The notes: a model not told the origin generated them from the letters alone. A stretch of DNA of 64,000 nt from Saprospira grandis (GCF_027594745.1 NZ_CP110854.1:1776501-1840500), one strand, 5' to 3'. Positions 1 to 8,295 are shown, counted from the first letter of the stretch. Made by a program: numbers and translations.

Positions 1-184
1 GCCGTATGCACTGCGCATAAACCGAATTGTCTTGGCTAATGTCTGGCGGCAAGATTTCATAGATGTCTTGGTTGGGCCGCTGGCTTTCTATAGATATTTT
101 ATAGCGAAGTTTCAATACCGACTTTAACCAATTGAGTTCTCGGCTAAGCGTTTTAGCATTGTTTCGCATTCTCTGATGCATCAT
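1..184 (-). CDS. N-terminal fragment of a probable AAA-family ATP-binding protein (runs off window)
   Basis: An open minus-strand frame begins with tandem ATG codons at 184 and continues off the left edge, giving 61 residues. The pattern ELNWLKSVLKLR followed by EILPPD and a Ser-Tyr-Ala segment resembles the N-terminal region of a Bacteroidota AAA ATPase family. The ATPase domain itself lies outside the window, so this is a family impression only. The frame stays open upstream to another ATG at 217. The AT-rich stretch before 184 favours the shorter start. Confidence 0.5.
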   Translation of the reverse strand, partial: MMHQRMRNNAKTLSRELNWLKSVLKLRYKISIESQRPNQDIYEILPPDISQDNSVYAQCIR

Positions 185-260
185 ATTTTTTTGCTTTAAG
201 ACCCCTAAAAAACACATTTTTAAGCAGTTTTCAAAGCGCTGTTTGTTCTTCTTTTGGGCC

Positions 261-303
261 AAAAAAAAGCAGCCCCCTAGCCTTTAAGCTAGAGGACTGC
301 TTT
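261..303 (-). terminator. Intrinsic terminator after the T9SS CxxCH protein gene
   Basis: A stem pairs AGCAG..CTAGC with GCTAG..CTGCT around a CTTTAA loop. On the minus strand it is followed by a run of eight T. It lies 24 bases past the stop of the gene at 327-1139. Confidence 0.8.
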
Positions 304-326
304 CGTTTTAGTCGGTTAGGCTTCTT

Positions 327-1139
327 TTAACGGACCAATTTTTTCTGCCAACGCCCTTTCTCCGTTTGCAGCTCTAAATAATAAAGCCCTTTGGCCTCAT
401 TTTCTAAGGAAATCTGTCCCTCAAAACCTTGGAGCTGCTCTTGGCGAATAAGCTGCCCTTGGCTATTAAATATCCGTAGCGACTGCAATGGGGCATCGCT
501 AGTTTGACGGAAAAAATACTGCCCATTGGGGCTAGGATTTGGCCAAACGCTTAGGCTTTTGCTAGGCAAACTAGCTAAACCACTGCTCACCACCTCCGTA
601 AAACTGATGCTAATTGGACTAGAAGGGGCATCCCCAGAAGTACTGCCGCTGCTATCTACTGCATTGCCCATCGCATAAACGGTTACGGTTCCTGTACCTG
701 CTGCGGGGGCGGTCCAAGCAGCCGTAAAGTTGCCTGTACTCGAGCGGCCCTGATGCTCCCAATAGCTTCTGTTATTGACGGTTGAGATCTGCGTGTTTGG
801 CGTAATCACGCTATCCAATGTCCCCGCCTGATTGTTGGCCGCATCCAAAATAACGGCCTGGGCCCCATATTGGCTATAGTTGGGGTTATTCACATTGACA
901 AAAATGGAATAATGCTCGCCCGGAATATACTCGGTCACGACATTTCCACTCTGGTCCAATAAGGTCACGCTCACTACGGTATTCGAGGAGGCCGCCCCAT
1001 GGCAGGCCGAACAAGTGGCGCTAGATAAGGGCGAACCACTATTGTCATTGCCGCCAGCGGCTCGTCCGCCACTACTACTTTGCAGGCCCGCATAAAGTAG
1101 CCCGAGGCCAAAAAGGAAAAAGAGGAAAGATTTTCTCAT
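327..1139 (-). CDS. Secreted T9SS-sorted protein with CxxCH motif (choice-of-anchor V / reeler-like)
   Basis: The 270-residue product starts with a hydrophobic signal peptide (about residues 1-20). A CSACH motif at residues 43-47 could bind covalent heme c, although none is proven. A beta-rich middle region (about 50-180) has the look of the choice-of-anchor V / reeler-like domains often found beside such a motif in Bacteroidota. From about residue 198 a VWPNPSPNG start and a basic KKLVR end mark a type A T9SS C-terminal sorting domain. The protein is therefore predicted to cross the outer membrane and be surface-bound or released. Substrate unknown. Confidence 0.8.
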   Translation of the reverse strand: MRKSFLFFLFGLGLLYAGLQSSSGGRAAGGNDNSGSPLSSATCSACHGAASSNTVVSVTLLDQSGNVVTEYIPGEHYSIFVNVNNPNYSQYGAQAVILDAANNQAGTLDSVITPNTQISTVNNRSYWEHQGRSSTGNFTAAWTAPAAGTGTVTVYAMGNAVDSSGSTSGDAPSSPISISFTEVVSSGLASLPSKSLSVWPNPSPNGQYFFRQTSDAPLQSLRIFNSQGQLIRQEQLQGFEGQISLENEAKGLYYLELQTEKGRWQKKLVR

Positions 1140-1164
1140 AAAATTAAGTTTTGGGAGGGGGAGG

Positions 1165-1623
1165 TTAAAAAATTTCGGGAGTTTTACTATCTAAAATGAT
1201 GGTAACAGGCCCATCGTTGTTTAGTTCAATTTGCATATCGGCGCCAAACTGCCCAGTGGCTACTTTTTGGCCCAATTCCACCTCTGCTTTGGCAATAAAT
1301 TCCTCATAGAGCGGAATGGCTTGCTCTGGCCTAGCAGCTCGAGTATAGGAGGGGCGATTGCCTTTTTTGCAGGCCGCATAAAGCGTAAATTGACTCACAA
1401 CAAGGAGCTGCCCTTGAACATCTCGAATAGAATAATTCATTTTGCCTTGCTCGTCATTGAATATACGGATTTTAATTAGCTTTTGGATGAGCCAATCGAC
1501 ATCTTTGCTACTATCTTCTTGATGAATACCGAGCAGCACAAAAAGCCCCTGATCAATTTGGCCTACGGTTTTGCCGGCCACATCTACTCGGGCAGTTTTC
1601 ACTCTTTGAATGACTAAACGCAT
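1165..1623 (-). CDS. dtd: D-aminoacyl-tRNA deacylase
   Basis: The 152-residue length and the start MRLVIQRV are typical of DTD. The SQFTLYA motif and the NNDGPVT segment near the C-terminus match the two cross-subunit active-site motifs (SQxxLx and the NxGPxT type). The enzyme hydrolyses D-amino acids mischarged on tRNA, recycling the tRNA, and acts as a cytosolic homodimer. The start codon lies 29 bases from the A-tract end of an intergenic repeat. Family assignment is firm. Confidence 0.96.
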   Translation of the reverse strand: MRLVIQRVKTARVDVAGKTVGQIDQGLFVLLGIHQEDSSKDVDWLIQKLIKIRIFNDEQGKMNYSIRDVQGQLLVVSQFTLYAACKKGNRPSYTRAARPEQAIPLYEEFIAKAEVELGQKVATGQFGADMQIELNNDGPVTIILDSKTPEIF

Positions 1624-1651
1624 TTTTTAAAATTTATAGGTTGATGAATAA

Positions 1652-1773
1652 TTTGGGGCCTCCGCTGCGCTACGCTTGCGGCGCTACGTTTCGGGGCTCG
1701 CTATTCGCTCGGCCCTGCGGCGCAAAGCGCCTTGGTCTGCGGCTGCGCCGCCCCCCTGCACATCGCTAGGCCG
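1652..1773 (+). repeat. Modular intergenic repeat, copy 1, type A
   Basis: Orientation is defined as T-tract and GGGGC at the 5' end. Type A starts GGGGCCTCCGC, has a CGCTACGTT box before the GCTCGC core, and ends ATCGCTAGGCC. P3 is GGCGC/GCGCC and P4 is GCGGC/GCCGC. The T-tract end faces the dtd start codon. It converges on copy 2. Confidence 0.9.
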
Positions 1774-1833
1774 CTCCTCTTTTGGGGCTAGCTTTTGGCC
1801 TATTGCTTCGGCCGTTTGATGTTCTGCGTCTAG

Positions 1834-1993
1834 CAGGCGGCGAAGCCGCCGCAGGCTGAGGGATGGGCAGCAGGGCCGCCGCAGGCGGCAGACCCAAGGC
1901 TTTTGAAGCGCAGCGAAAAGCCTGCAGGGCCGAGCAGACCTGCGAGCTGCGATACAGCCCGACCCGGCCTTTGGCCGGGGCAGCCCCAAAAAA
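1834..1993 (-). repeat. Modular intergenic repeat, copy 2, type B
   Basis: Type B starts GGGGCTGCCCC, has a GGGTCGGGCTG box, and ends CATCCCTCAGCC. P2 is CCGGCC/GGCCGG, P3 has AGGCTTTT/AAAAGCCT arms and P4 is CCGCC/GGCGG. A further tail hairpin, GGCGGC/GCCGCC, lies at 1834-1853. The T-tract joins the rplQ terminator. Confidence 0.9.
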
Positions 1994-2030
1994 ATAAAAC
2001 CCTTTCTCCAAAAGGAAAAAGGGTTTTATA
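1988..2030 (-). terminator. Intrinsic terminator of the alpha operon (after rplQ)
   Basis: Minus-strand arms AAAACCCTTT and AAAGGGTTTT enclose a short loop and are followed by a T run. The T run merges into the T-tract of repeat copy 2. Confidence 0.85.
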
Positions 2031-2052
2031 TGAGAGATGAGAAGGGCTAGAC

Positions 2053-2568
2053 CTATTCTTCAGTCTTTTCTTCTTCATTGTCGGCCGCCTCTTCGGTGGC
2101 TTCTTCTGTAGTTTCTTCAGTAGCTACGGCCTCGGTAGTTTCGCTGCTTTTCTTTTTGCGGCGACGGCGAGTACGTTTTTTGTCAGCTTCTGGAGTAGCT
2201 TCAGCGGTTTCGTTATAATCCACTAGCTCAATAATAGCTACATCGGCGGCATCACTGGGGCGGAAACCCATTTTGAGGATACGTACGTATCCGCCGGGGC
2301 GCTCAGCGATTTTGGGACCTACTTGATCAAAGAGCTCATTGACAGCATCTTTATTTTGGAGGTAGCTAAAGATAACACGACGAGAGTGCGTAGTATTATC
2401 TTTGGCGCGAGTAAGGATAGGCTCAATAAACTTGCGAAGGGCTTTGGCCTTGGGCAAAGTAGTTTTGATGCGTTTGTGCGTAATAAGGGCGATAGCCATA
2501 TTACGGAGAAGGGCCTTACGGTGGCCAGATTTGCGGCTAAGGTGGTTAAACTTTTTACCGTGTCTCAT
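2053..2568 (-). CDS. rplQ: 50S ribosomal protein L17
   Basis: Residues 1-120 match L17 throughout (MRHGKKFNHL start, conserved GHRKALLRNM). L17 sits near the peptide exit tunnel. The protein has 171 residues against the usual 120 or so. The extra C-terminal part is a basic cluster (KKRTRRRRKKK) followed by a Glu/Thr/Ala-rich acidic tail, likely disordered. It is the last gene of the alpha operon, 69 bases after rpoA, and is followed by a strong terminator. Confidence 0.97.
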   Translation of the reverse strand: MRHGKKFNHLSRKSGHRKALLRNMAIALITHKRIKTTLPKAKALRKFIEPILTRAKDNTTHSRRVIFSYLQNKDAVNELFDQVGPKIAERPGGYVRILKMGFRPSDAADVAIIELVDYNETAEATPEADKKRTRRRRKKKSSETTEAVATEETTEEATEEAADNEEEKTEE

Positions 2569-2637
2569 GATGGTAATTTTAACATCGTAGCACTAAGCGC
2601 GAAGGGCTCGGTTACTACAAAAATGAAAGATTATAAT

Positions 2638-3636
2638 TTACTCTTCGTCGAGTTTGTATTTGCTGAGGTCCATACCAAAAGTAAGGCTTTTGTCTTGGAG
2701 CAGCTCTTCGATTTCGACTAGAGATTTTTTACCAAAGTTGCGGAACTTGAGTAGTTCGTGAGTTTCGTACTGCACGAGGTCGGCCAAGGTATTGATTTTG
2801 GCGGCTTTGAGGCAGTTATAGGCGCGGACAGAAAGGTCGAGATCTTCCAAAGAAGTTTTGAGCAACTTGCGCATGTGCAGAATATGCTCATCGACGATAT
2901 TGTCTTCCTTATCGGTTTCATCGGGAAACTTGATATTCTCATCGGTGATGAGCATCAGGTGTTGGATAAGGATTTTGGCGGCTTCTTTGATGGCTTGTTC
3001 TGGGTGGATAGCGCCATCAGTTTTGATATCGATGTTCAATTTTTCATAATCGGTATGCTGGCCTACGCGGCTAGCGGATACAGAATAATGAACATTTTTG
3101 ATAGGCGTATAAATTGCGTCGATTGGAATATAGCCGATGGGAGCATCTTTGGGCATATTTTCCTCAGCGGGAACATATCCACGGCCCTTCGTTACGGTAA
3201 GTTCCATTTCGAAAGTAATTTCGTCATCGAGGTTACAGATCACCAAATCGGGGTTAGTAACTTGGAAAACGTTAGTATGTTCGTTGATATCGGAGGCGAG
3301 AAGTTGATTTTTTCCAGACACACTGAGGTAAATTTTCTCAGAGGTGATATCGGGATCATCTAGAAGGTACTTCAGGCGAAGTTGTTTTAGATTGAGTACG
3401 ATATCGACAACATCTTCGACCACGCCTTCGATAGTAGAGAATTCGTGTTCGGCCCCTTTAATTCTGACGGCAGAAACGGCAAAACCTTCGAGAGAAGAGA
3501 GTAAAATTCTGCGTAGAGAGTTACCGATAGTTTGGCCAAAGCCGGGTTCTAGCGGTTTGAACTCAAAAGAGCCCTCGAAGTCGTCGGCCTTTTGGAGAAG
3601 AATTTTATCAGGTTTTTGGAAGTTCAGCAAGCTCAT
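2638..3636 (-). CDS. rpoA: RNA polymerase alpha subunit
   Basis: At 332 residues this is a full-length alpha subunit. The N-terminal assembly domain (GNSLRRILLSSLEG) occupies roughly 1-235. After an acidic linker the C-terminal domain (SLEDLDLSVRAYNCL, KFRNFGKKSL) contacts DNA and activators. It lies between rpsD and rplQ, the normal alpha-operon order. Confidence 0.98.
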   Translation of the reverse strand: MSLLNFQKPDKILLQKADDFEGSFEFKPLEPGFGQTIGNSLRRILLSSLEGFAVSAVRIKGAEHEFSTIEGVVEDVVDIVLNLKQLRLKYLLDDPDITSEKIYLSVSGKNQLLASDINEHTNVFQVTNPDLVICNLDDEITFEMELTVTKGRGYVPAEENMPKDAPIGYIPIDAIYTPIKNVHYSVSASRVGQHTDYEKLNIDIKTDGAIHPEQAIKEAAKILIQHLMLITDENIKFPDETDKEDNIVDEHILHMRKLLKTSLEDLDLSVRAYNCLKAAKINTLADLVQYETHELLKFRNFGKKSLVEIEELLQDKSLTFGMDLSKYKLDEE

Positions 3637-3771
3637 AAATAAAATAGAGATGTGGCGATTAGATAAAATAATCAGACTAGGAGCCTTATGAAAGTGTAGG
3701 AAGGCAACAAAGAAAGCTTAGGACGAACCCTTGGGGGTTGTCCTAAGCTAGCGATCTGCATAAGATGCAGA

Positions 3772-4386
3772 TTATTTAGAGTAGAGTTCAACGATAAGTT
3801 GTTCGTTGATAGGCTCTGGAATTTCGTCGCGGTTGGGATAAGCAACGAAAGAACCTTCTAGTTTTTCGGCGTTAAATTCTAGCCAGCTATATTTTTGAGC
3901 TTCTTTGCTATTGGCAGCAACAGACTCTTGGATAGTAACTAGGCCTTGAGATTTACCACGTACGGCTACAACTTCGCCTGGGCGAACAGAGTAAGAGGGT
4001 ACGTTAGTAACAACACCGTTAACGGCGATATGGCCGTGAGTAACGAGTTGGCGAGCTGCGCGACGAGTAGGAGCGATACCTAGGCGGTAGACTACATTAT
4101 CGAGGCGTGCTTCTAGCATTTGGAGAAGGATTTCGCCGGTAACGCCTGATTTGCGGCTAGCGGCTTCAAACATGCGGCGGAACTGGCGTTCGAGCACACC
4201 ATAAGCATATTTGACCTTTTGTTTTTCCATAAGCTGTTTACCGTAGTCAGATTTTTGCTTACGGCGTTTAGCTAGGCCATGTTGGCCGGGGGGGTATTTC
4301 TTACGCTCGAAATATTTATCATATCCGTAGATAGATTCACCAAAAGCTCTAGACTTTTTTGTTTTTGGTCCTCTATATCTTGCCAT
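3772..4386 (-). CDS. rpsD: 30S ribosomal protein S4
   Basis: The 204-residue protein starts MARYRGPKTK and has the S4 RNA-binding domain around residues 95-155 (LEARLDNVVYRLG, LVTHGHIAVNG). S4 initiates assembly of the 16S rRNA 5' domain. The N-terminus lacks the four zinc-binding cysteines, so this is the zinc-independent form. There is a 135-base gap to rpoA. Confidence 0.98.
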   Translation of the reverse strand: MARYRGPKTKKSRAFGESIYGYDKYFERKKYPPGQHGLAKRRKQKSDYGKQLMEKQKVKYAYGVLERQFRRMFEAASRKSGVTGEILLQMLEARLDNVVYRLGIAPTRRAARQLVTHGHIAVNGVVTNVPSYSVRPGEVVAVRGKSQGLVTIQESVAANSKEAQKYSWLEFNAEKLEGSFVAYPNRDEIPEPINEQLIVELYSK

Positions 4387-4440
4387 TGTTTCCTAAGATT
4401 TAACGGTTGTTTTTTGAATAAAAGCCAATGCCAGGAGGCA

Positions 4441-4830
4441 TTATACGCGGCGCTTTTTGGGTGGACGACAGCCATTGTGGGGAAGTGGAGTTGTGTCTTG
4501 GATAGTAGTTACACGAACACCAGCACCATCGATGGCACGAATAGCGGCTTCACGGCCAGAACCAGGTCCTTTAACGTAGACAACTACGCTACGTAGGCCA
4601 AGGTCATAAGCTTCGCGAGCTGCTTCTGAAGCACAAACCTGCGCTGCATAAGGCGTATTCTTTTTAGAACCGCGGAAACCCTGCTTACCAGCAGAAGACC
4701 AAGAGATAACTTGACCTGCTTTATTGGTAATACTGATAATAATATTGTTGAAAGTAGCTTGAATATAAGCACGGCCTTGTGCTTCTACTTTTACATTTTT
4801 CTTTTTGACTTTCTTAGATGATTTAGCCAT
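4441..4830 (-). CDS. rpsK: 30S ribosomal protein S11
   Basis: The 129 residues include the S11 signature near the C-terminus (IRAIDGAGVRVTTI, then PLPHNGCRPPKKRRV). S11 lies on the platform near the mRNA exit site. It sits between rpsM and rpsD, with a basic lysine-rich N-terminus. Length and order are normal. Confidence 0.98.
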   Translation of the reverse strand: MAKSSKKVKKKNVKVEAQGRAYIQATFNNIIISITNKAGQVISWSSAGKQGFRGSKKNTPYAAQVCASEAAREAYDLGLRSVVVYVKGPGSGREAAIRAIDGAGVRVTTIQDTTPLPHNGCRPPKKRRV

Positions 4831-4868
4831 AACTGCCTTGAGATATTAAGCTTGACAAAAAATTAGAA

Positions 4869-5246
4869 TTATTTACCCACTTTCTTCTTGTTCGCAACGG
4901 TTTTACGTCTTCCTTTGCGAGTACGAGCGTTAGTCTGGGTACGTTGTCCACGAACGGGAAGACCACGACGGTGGCGGAGTCCGCGAACACAAGCGATATC
5001 CATAAGGCGTTTGATGTTCATCTGTACTTCTGAGCGGAGTTGTCCTTCTACGAGGAACTCATCAGAAAGGATGTTGCGGATTGCTTTAATATTATCGTCT
5101 GACCAATCCTTTACTTTAGTACTTTCATCAATTTGCGCTTTAGCTAGGATTTGCTTAGCGCGAGTAGATCCAATACCATAAATATAGGTTAGGCCGATAA
5201 CACCTCTTTTATTCTTGGGTAGATCAACACCTGCTATACGAGCCAT
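4869..5246 (-). CDS. rpsM: 30S ribosomal protein S13
   Basis: The 125 residues start MARIAGVDLP and include the helix-two-turn-helix segment (TYIYGIGSTRAKQIL) and the basic tail GLPVRGQRTQTNARTRKG that reaches the P-site tRNA. S13 contacts the central protuberance of the large subunit. It follows rpmJ at once. Confidence 0.98.
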   Translation of the reverse strand: MARIAGVDLPKNKRGVIGLTYIYGIGSTRAKQILAKAQIDESTKVKDWSDDNIKAIRNILSDEFLVEGQLRSEVQMNIKRLMDIACVRGLRHRRGLPVRGQRTQTNARTRKGRRKTVANKKKVGK

Positions 5247-5261
5247 AATATATGTTTTAAA

Positions 5262-5378
5262 TTATCCCTGACGTTGCTTGAACTTAGGGTTCTTTTTGTT
5301 AATAATGTAAACTTTTCCTTTGCGGCGGACGATTTTGCAGTCGGCCGATCTTTTCTTGATAGAAGGCTTAACTTTCAT
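5262..5378 (-). CDS. rpmJ: 50S ribosomal protein L36
   Basis: A 38-codon frame on the minus strand runs from ATG at 5378 to TAA at 5262. The protein starts MKVKPSIKKRSADC and ends NPKFKQRQG, a clear L36. Only one cysteine (residue 14) remains of the usual Cys/Cys/Cys/His zinc set, so this is a zinc-independent variant. It lies between infA and rpsM, 15 bases from each, the usual place. Confidence 0.95.
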   Translation of the reverse strand: MKVKPSIKKRSADCKIVRRKGKVYIINKKNPKFKQRQG

Positions 5379-5395
5379 GATTAAGGTTACTTTTA

Positions 5396-5614
5396 CTACT
5401 TGTAGCGATAGATAATACGTCCGCGGCTAAGGTCATAGGGAGACATTTCGACGGCTACTTTATCACCAGGGAGGATTCGGATGTAGTTCATTCTCATCTT
5501 TCCTGAGATGGTAGCAATAATTACGTGTTCGTTTTCTAGCTTTACGCGGAACATCGCATTAGAAAGCGCTTCAGTAATTTCGCCGTCTTGACGAATAAGA
5601 TTCTTTTTTCCCAT
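5396..5614 (-). CDS. infA: Translation initiation factor IF-1
   Basis: At 72 residues this is a single OB-fold domain of standard IF-1 length. GEITEALSNAMFRV, SGKMRMNYIRIL and the ending SRGRIIYRYK are diagnostic. IF-1 occupies the ribosomal A site during initiation with IF-2 and IF-3. It is placed between secY and rpmJ; no map gene lies between secY and infA. Confidence 0.97.
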   Translation of the reverse strand: MGKKNLIRQDGEITEALSNAMFRVKLENEHVIIATISGKMRMNYIRILPGDKVAVEMSPYDLSRGRIIYRYK

Positions 5615-5695
5615 TAGACTGTTTTTTCGGACTGCAAATATCTTTAAATTCTTGGTAAATACCTAATAATTAGACTGTTTATTCAAGCTGATGTT

Positions 5696-7111
5696 TTAAC
5701 CAGCGGGATTTTCCGTAGTAGATGTAGCATCTACGGCGGGGTTTTCTCTTCGGCCTCTGAGGCGTCCACCTTGGATAAATCCGCCATAAGAGTTCATGGC
5801 TAGGTGGCCTTCAATTTGCTGTAGGGTATCGAGGACTACGGCTACCATAATGAGTAGTGAAGTACCTCCGAAGAAGATAGCAAATCCGAGGTCAATTTGG
5901 AGTACGCCAGCTGCGATACCGGGTAAGATAGCGATAGCGCCGAGGGCGACAGATCCGGGAAGAGTAACACGAGAGGCGACCTTATCAATATGCTCTACCG
6001 TATCGGCCCCAGACTTGACGTTAGGGATGAAAGCATTTTGGCGTTTCAGTTGGTCTGCATGTTGCTGTGGGTTAACGATCAGCGCGGTGTAGACATAAGT
6101 AAAGATAACGACCAAAAAGAAGAAGAGGACATTGTAAGGGATAGAGGTAAAGTCTGCCAATTGGCCCCAGATAGTATCTGCGCCTGCGGGAGCTCCGAGG
6201 AAGCCAGCGATGGCACCGGGAACAAACATGAGGGCTTGGGCGAAAATGATAGGCATTACTCCTGCTGCATTAAGTTTGATTGGAATATGGTCGAGGCCAG
6301 ACTGGCCACCCATAGCGGCGACGCGGCTAGCGCCGTCGGCACGGCCCACCATATGTTTAGCAAACTTAATTTGGATTTTGCGAACAGCTTGAACCAGAGC
6401 GACTGAAGCTAGAACGACAAGAGCGAAGAGGGCGAGTTCTACGATAAAGATTACCGGGCCACCGGCCATTGCGCTAAACTTGAGGTTCATTTCTCCGACA
6501 AAAGCCTGAGGGAGGGTAGCGATAATACCTGCAGTAATGAGAAGTGAGATACCATTTCCGATACCTTTATCGGTAATGCGTTCTCCTAGCCACATACAGA
6601 ATACGGTACCTGCGGTCAGGATAATAATGTTAGAGAACCAGAAAATGGGTAGACCTACTTCACTAGATATAGCTTCTGGGAAAGAGGCATGCATATAGTT
6701 GAGGTAGGCAGAGCCTTGCACTAGGGTAATTGCTATAGTGATATAGCGAGTAATTTGGTTGAGTCGGCGTTGGCCGGCTTCTCCATCTTTTTGCAATTTC
6801 TGAAAGTAAGGAATTGCGAATCCGAGTAATTGGACGATAATTGATGCCGAGATATAGGGCATAATACCTAGGGCAAAAACGGCAGCGTTAAAGAAGGCCC
6901 CACCTGAGAAGGTGTTGAGTAGGTCTAGCAGGCCGGGAGCATCATCTCCTCCGCTACTGAGTTGTTTTTGAATTTCGGCGGTATCGATACCGGGAAGAAT
7001 GACGAAGCTACCGAAGCGGTAGACTGCAAGCAAACCTAGGGTAAGCAAGATTCTGTTCTTGAGTTCTGGGATAGCCCAGATCTCTTTCATTTTTTCTATA
7101 AAGGATTTCAT
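5696..7111 (-). CDS. secY: Protein translocase subunit SecY
   Basis: The 471-residue inner-membrane protein has about ten hydrophobic segments. The FGSFVILPGID periplasmic start and the plug-region LLNTFSGGAF motif fit SecY. It forms the translocation pore with SecE and works with SecA, encoded at 58274-61606. A terminator follows rplO and a 495-base gap with hairpins and a repeat precedes secY, so it is probably transcribed from its own promoter. I could not identify that promoter. Confidence 0.98.
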   Translation of the reverse strand: MKSFIEKMKEIWAIPELKNRILLTLGLLAVYRFGSFVILPGIDTAEIQKQLSSGGDDAPGLLDLLNTFSGGAFFNAAVFALGIMPYISASIIVQLLGFAIPYFQKLQKDGEAGQRRLNQITRYITIAITLVQGSAYLNYMHASFPEAISSEVGLPIFWFSNIIILTAGTVFCMWLGERITDKGIGNGISLLITAGIIATLPQAFVGEMNLKFSAMAGGPVIFIVELALFALVVLASVALVQAVRKIQIKFAKHMVGRADGASRVAAMGGQSGLDHIPIKLNAAGVMPIIFAQALMFVPGAIAGFLGAPAGADTIWGQLADFTSIPYNVLFFFLVVIFTYVYTALIVNPQQHADQLKRQNAFIPNVKSGADTVEHIDKVASRVTLPGSVALGAIAILPGIAAGVLQIDLGFAIFFGGTSLLIMVAVVLDTLQQIEGHLAMNSYGGFIQGGRLRGRRENPAVDATSTTENPAG

Positions 7112-7396
7112 GGATCAGCTCTGTTATAGTCTAAAAGAGGTGTCTAGATTGACTTTTGCGGCCCCTAAATTAAGAGAATTATTTTAGGGAAGGAAATAAA
7201 TAGCGCTTAGTGGGGCTTTATATCTGCGAAAAAGGACAAAAAGGGGTATAAAAGCCCTAGTAACCCCTAGCCTATTCTGAAAAATAGGCTGGGGTTTTTT
7301 ATCCTGGGCAGCAAAGCTTTGGGCTAATGCGGCTATTTTAGTAAGTATTTCTCCCTGTTTTTGGGGGTTTTCTGTTTTTGCGGAGCGGTATGCAAT
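7112..7396 (-). promoter_or_regulatory. Structured leader region of secY
   Basis: This stretch has no gene. In the sense of secY it carries a 13-bp stem with one bulge (7263-7295) and then a nested inverted repeat, GGGCTTTATA at 7213-7222 against TATAAAAGCCC at 7247-7257. No TAnnTTTG box was found on the minus strand. A regulatory or processing role is inference. Confidence 0.35.
7263..7300 (+). terminator. Orphan plus-strand intrinsic terminator between secY and rplO
   Basis: ACCCC plus AGCCTATT pair with AATAGGCT plus GGGGT around a six-base loop, followed by six T on the plus strand. No plus-strand gene lies upstream; the region to its left is antisense to secY. The minus-strand copy has no T run. 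Confidence 0.6.
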
Positions 7397-7518
7397 GGCC
7401 TAGCTGCCTGAAGCAGTGTGGCGGAGCCACAGACCGAGGCGCTAAAAGCGCTGAGGGCCGAGCAGGCTTGCGAGCTGCGCAAGGGAGCGGCCGCTGAAAG
7501 CGGCAGGCCCCAAAAAAA
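7397..7518 (-). repeat. Modular intergenic repeat, copy 3, type C
   Basis: Type C starts GGGGCCTGC, has a CGCTCCC box and ends CAGCTAGGCC. P2 is CCGCT/AGCGG, P3 is GCGCT/AGCGC and P4 is GTGGC/GCCAC. It lies between the rplO terminator and secY in the sense orientation of the operon. Confidence 0.88.
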
Positions 7519-7556
7519 CCTTAATAAGGGGAGCTAAAGCATTAGACACTTGGGGT

Positions 7557-7590
7557 ACAAAAAAGAAGGAGAAAGTAGAATTTCTCCTTT
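7557..7590 (-). terminator. Intrinsic terminator after rplO
   Basis: Perfect 9-bp arms AAGGAGAAA and TTTCTCCTT flank a six-base loop, then CTTTTTT on the minus strand. It lies 16 bases past the rplO stop and splits the spc operon before secY. Confidence 0.85.
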
Positions 7591-7605
7591 GGGCTTGTAC
7601 CGATT

Positions 7606-8295
7606 TTAGCCGAGCAGAGAGACTGCTGCGCCTAAGGCTTCGATTTGAGTTTTGACTTCATCGTCTACCTTAGTAGCTTGGAGGTCAAATTTAGTTTTGA
7701 GGCTACCTTCAGCGATAACGTGCAACTTATCATCTTCGTTAACGTGCTTAAAGTGCTCGGCCAATTCTTTGGCGCCTACGGCAGAGAGCTTAGCAGCTTC
7801 TGCGACACCTTGGATTTGGTTAGCTTTAACGATAAGCATGCAGCTACCTCCTTTTTCTTCGATAGCTGTTTTGGCAGCTTTAGAGAAGCGGAAGGCAGAA
7901 ACTTGAAGAGCGGCAGTTAGTTCACCTTCAGCGAGGACCTTGAACTGTTCATTCTTTTTGATGAGGCCAGCAGCGACTAGCGTATTGATATCGACAGTAG
8001 TCGTATTCATTTTGTTGGCTGCATCTTGGAGGTCGTTCAAATTTACTACAGTGAAGCTATCGGGTTGGTAAGATTGATAGCGGCGGGCAGTATTTTTGAA
8101 TCCGCGTTTAGGCAGGCGCATTTGGATAGGCATTTGGCCACCTTCATGGCCTCTTTTGCTTTTGAATCCAGAGCGAGATTTTGCACCTTTATGACCGCGA
8201 GTAGAAGTTCCACCACGGCCTGAGCTAGTCCCACGTCCGACGCGTTTGCGATTCTTTACGGCACCGTTAGCGGGTTTGAGGTTACTCAGTTTCAT
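7606..8295 (-). CDS. rplO: 50S ribosomal protein L15 with C-terminal duplication
   Basis: The N-terminal half is classical L15 (MKLSNLKPANGAVKNRKRVGR, GRGGTSTRGHKG). The protein has 229 residues against about 150. The extra C-terminal part (about 185-229) resembles the final L15 domain just before it. FKVLAEGEL..AIEEKGG is echoed by LHVIAEGSL..QIEALGA, which suggests an internal duplication. L15 is a late-assembly 23S rRNA-binding protein. It is the last gene before a terminator in this half of spc. Confidence 0.97.
   Translation of the reverse strand: MKLSNLKPANGAVKNRKRVGRGTSSGRGGTSTRGHKGAKSRSGFKSKRGHEGGQMPIQMRLPKRGFKNTARRYQSYQPDSFTVVNLNDLQDAANKMNTTTVDINTLVAAGLIKKNEQFKVLAEGELTAALQVSAFRFSKAAKTAIEEKGGSCMLIVKANQIQGVAEAAKLSAVGAKELAEHFKHVNEDDKLHVIAEGSLKTKFDLQATKVDDEVKTQIEALGAAVSLLG

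Noticed and set aside
1684..2078. Overlapping short minus-strand frames rich in Ala, Arg, Cys and Pro
   Set aside because: They are translations of modular repeat copies 1 and 2 and lack any protein-like pattern; the same pseudo-peptides recur at other copies.
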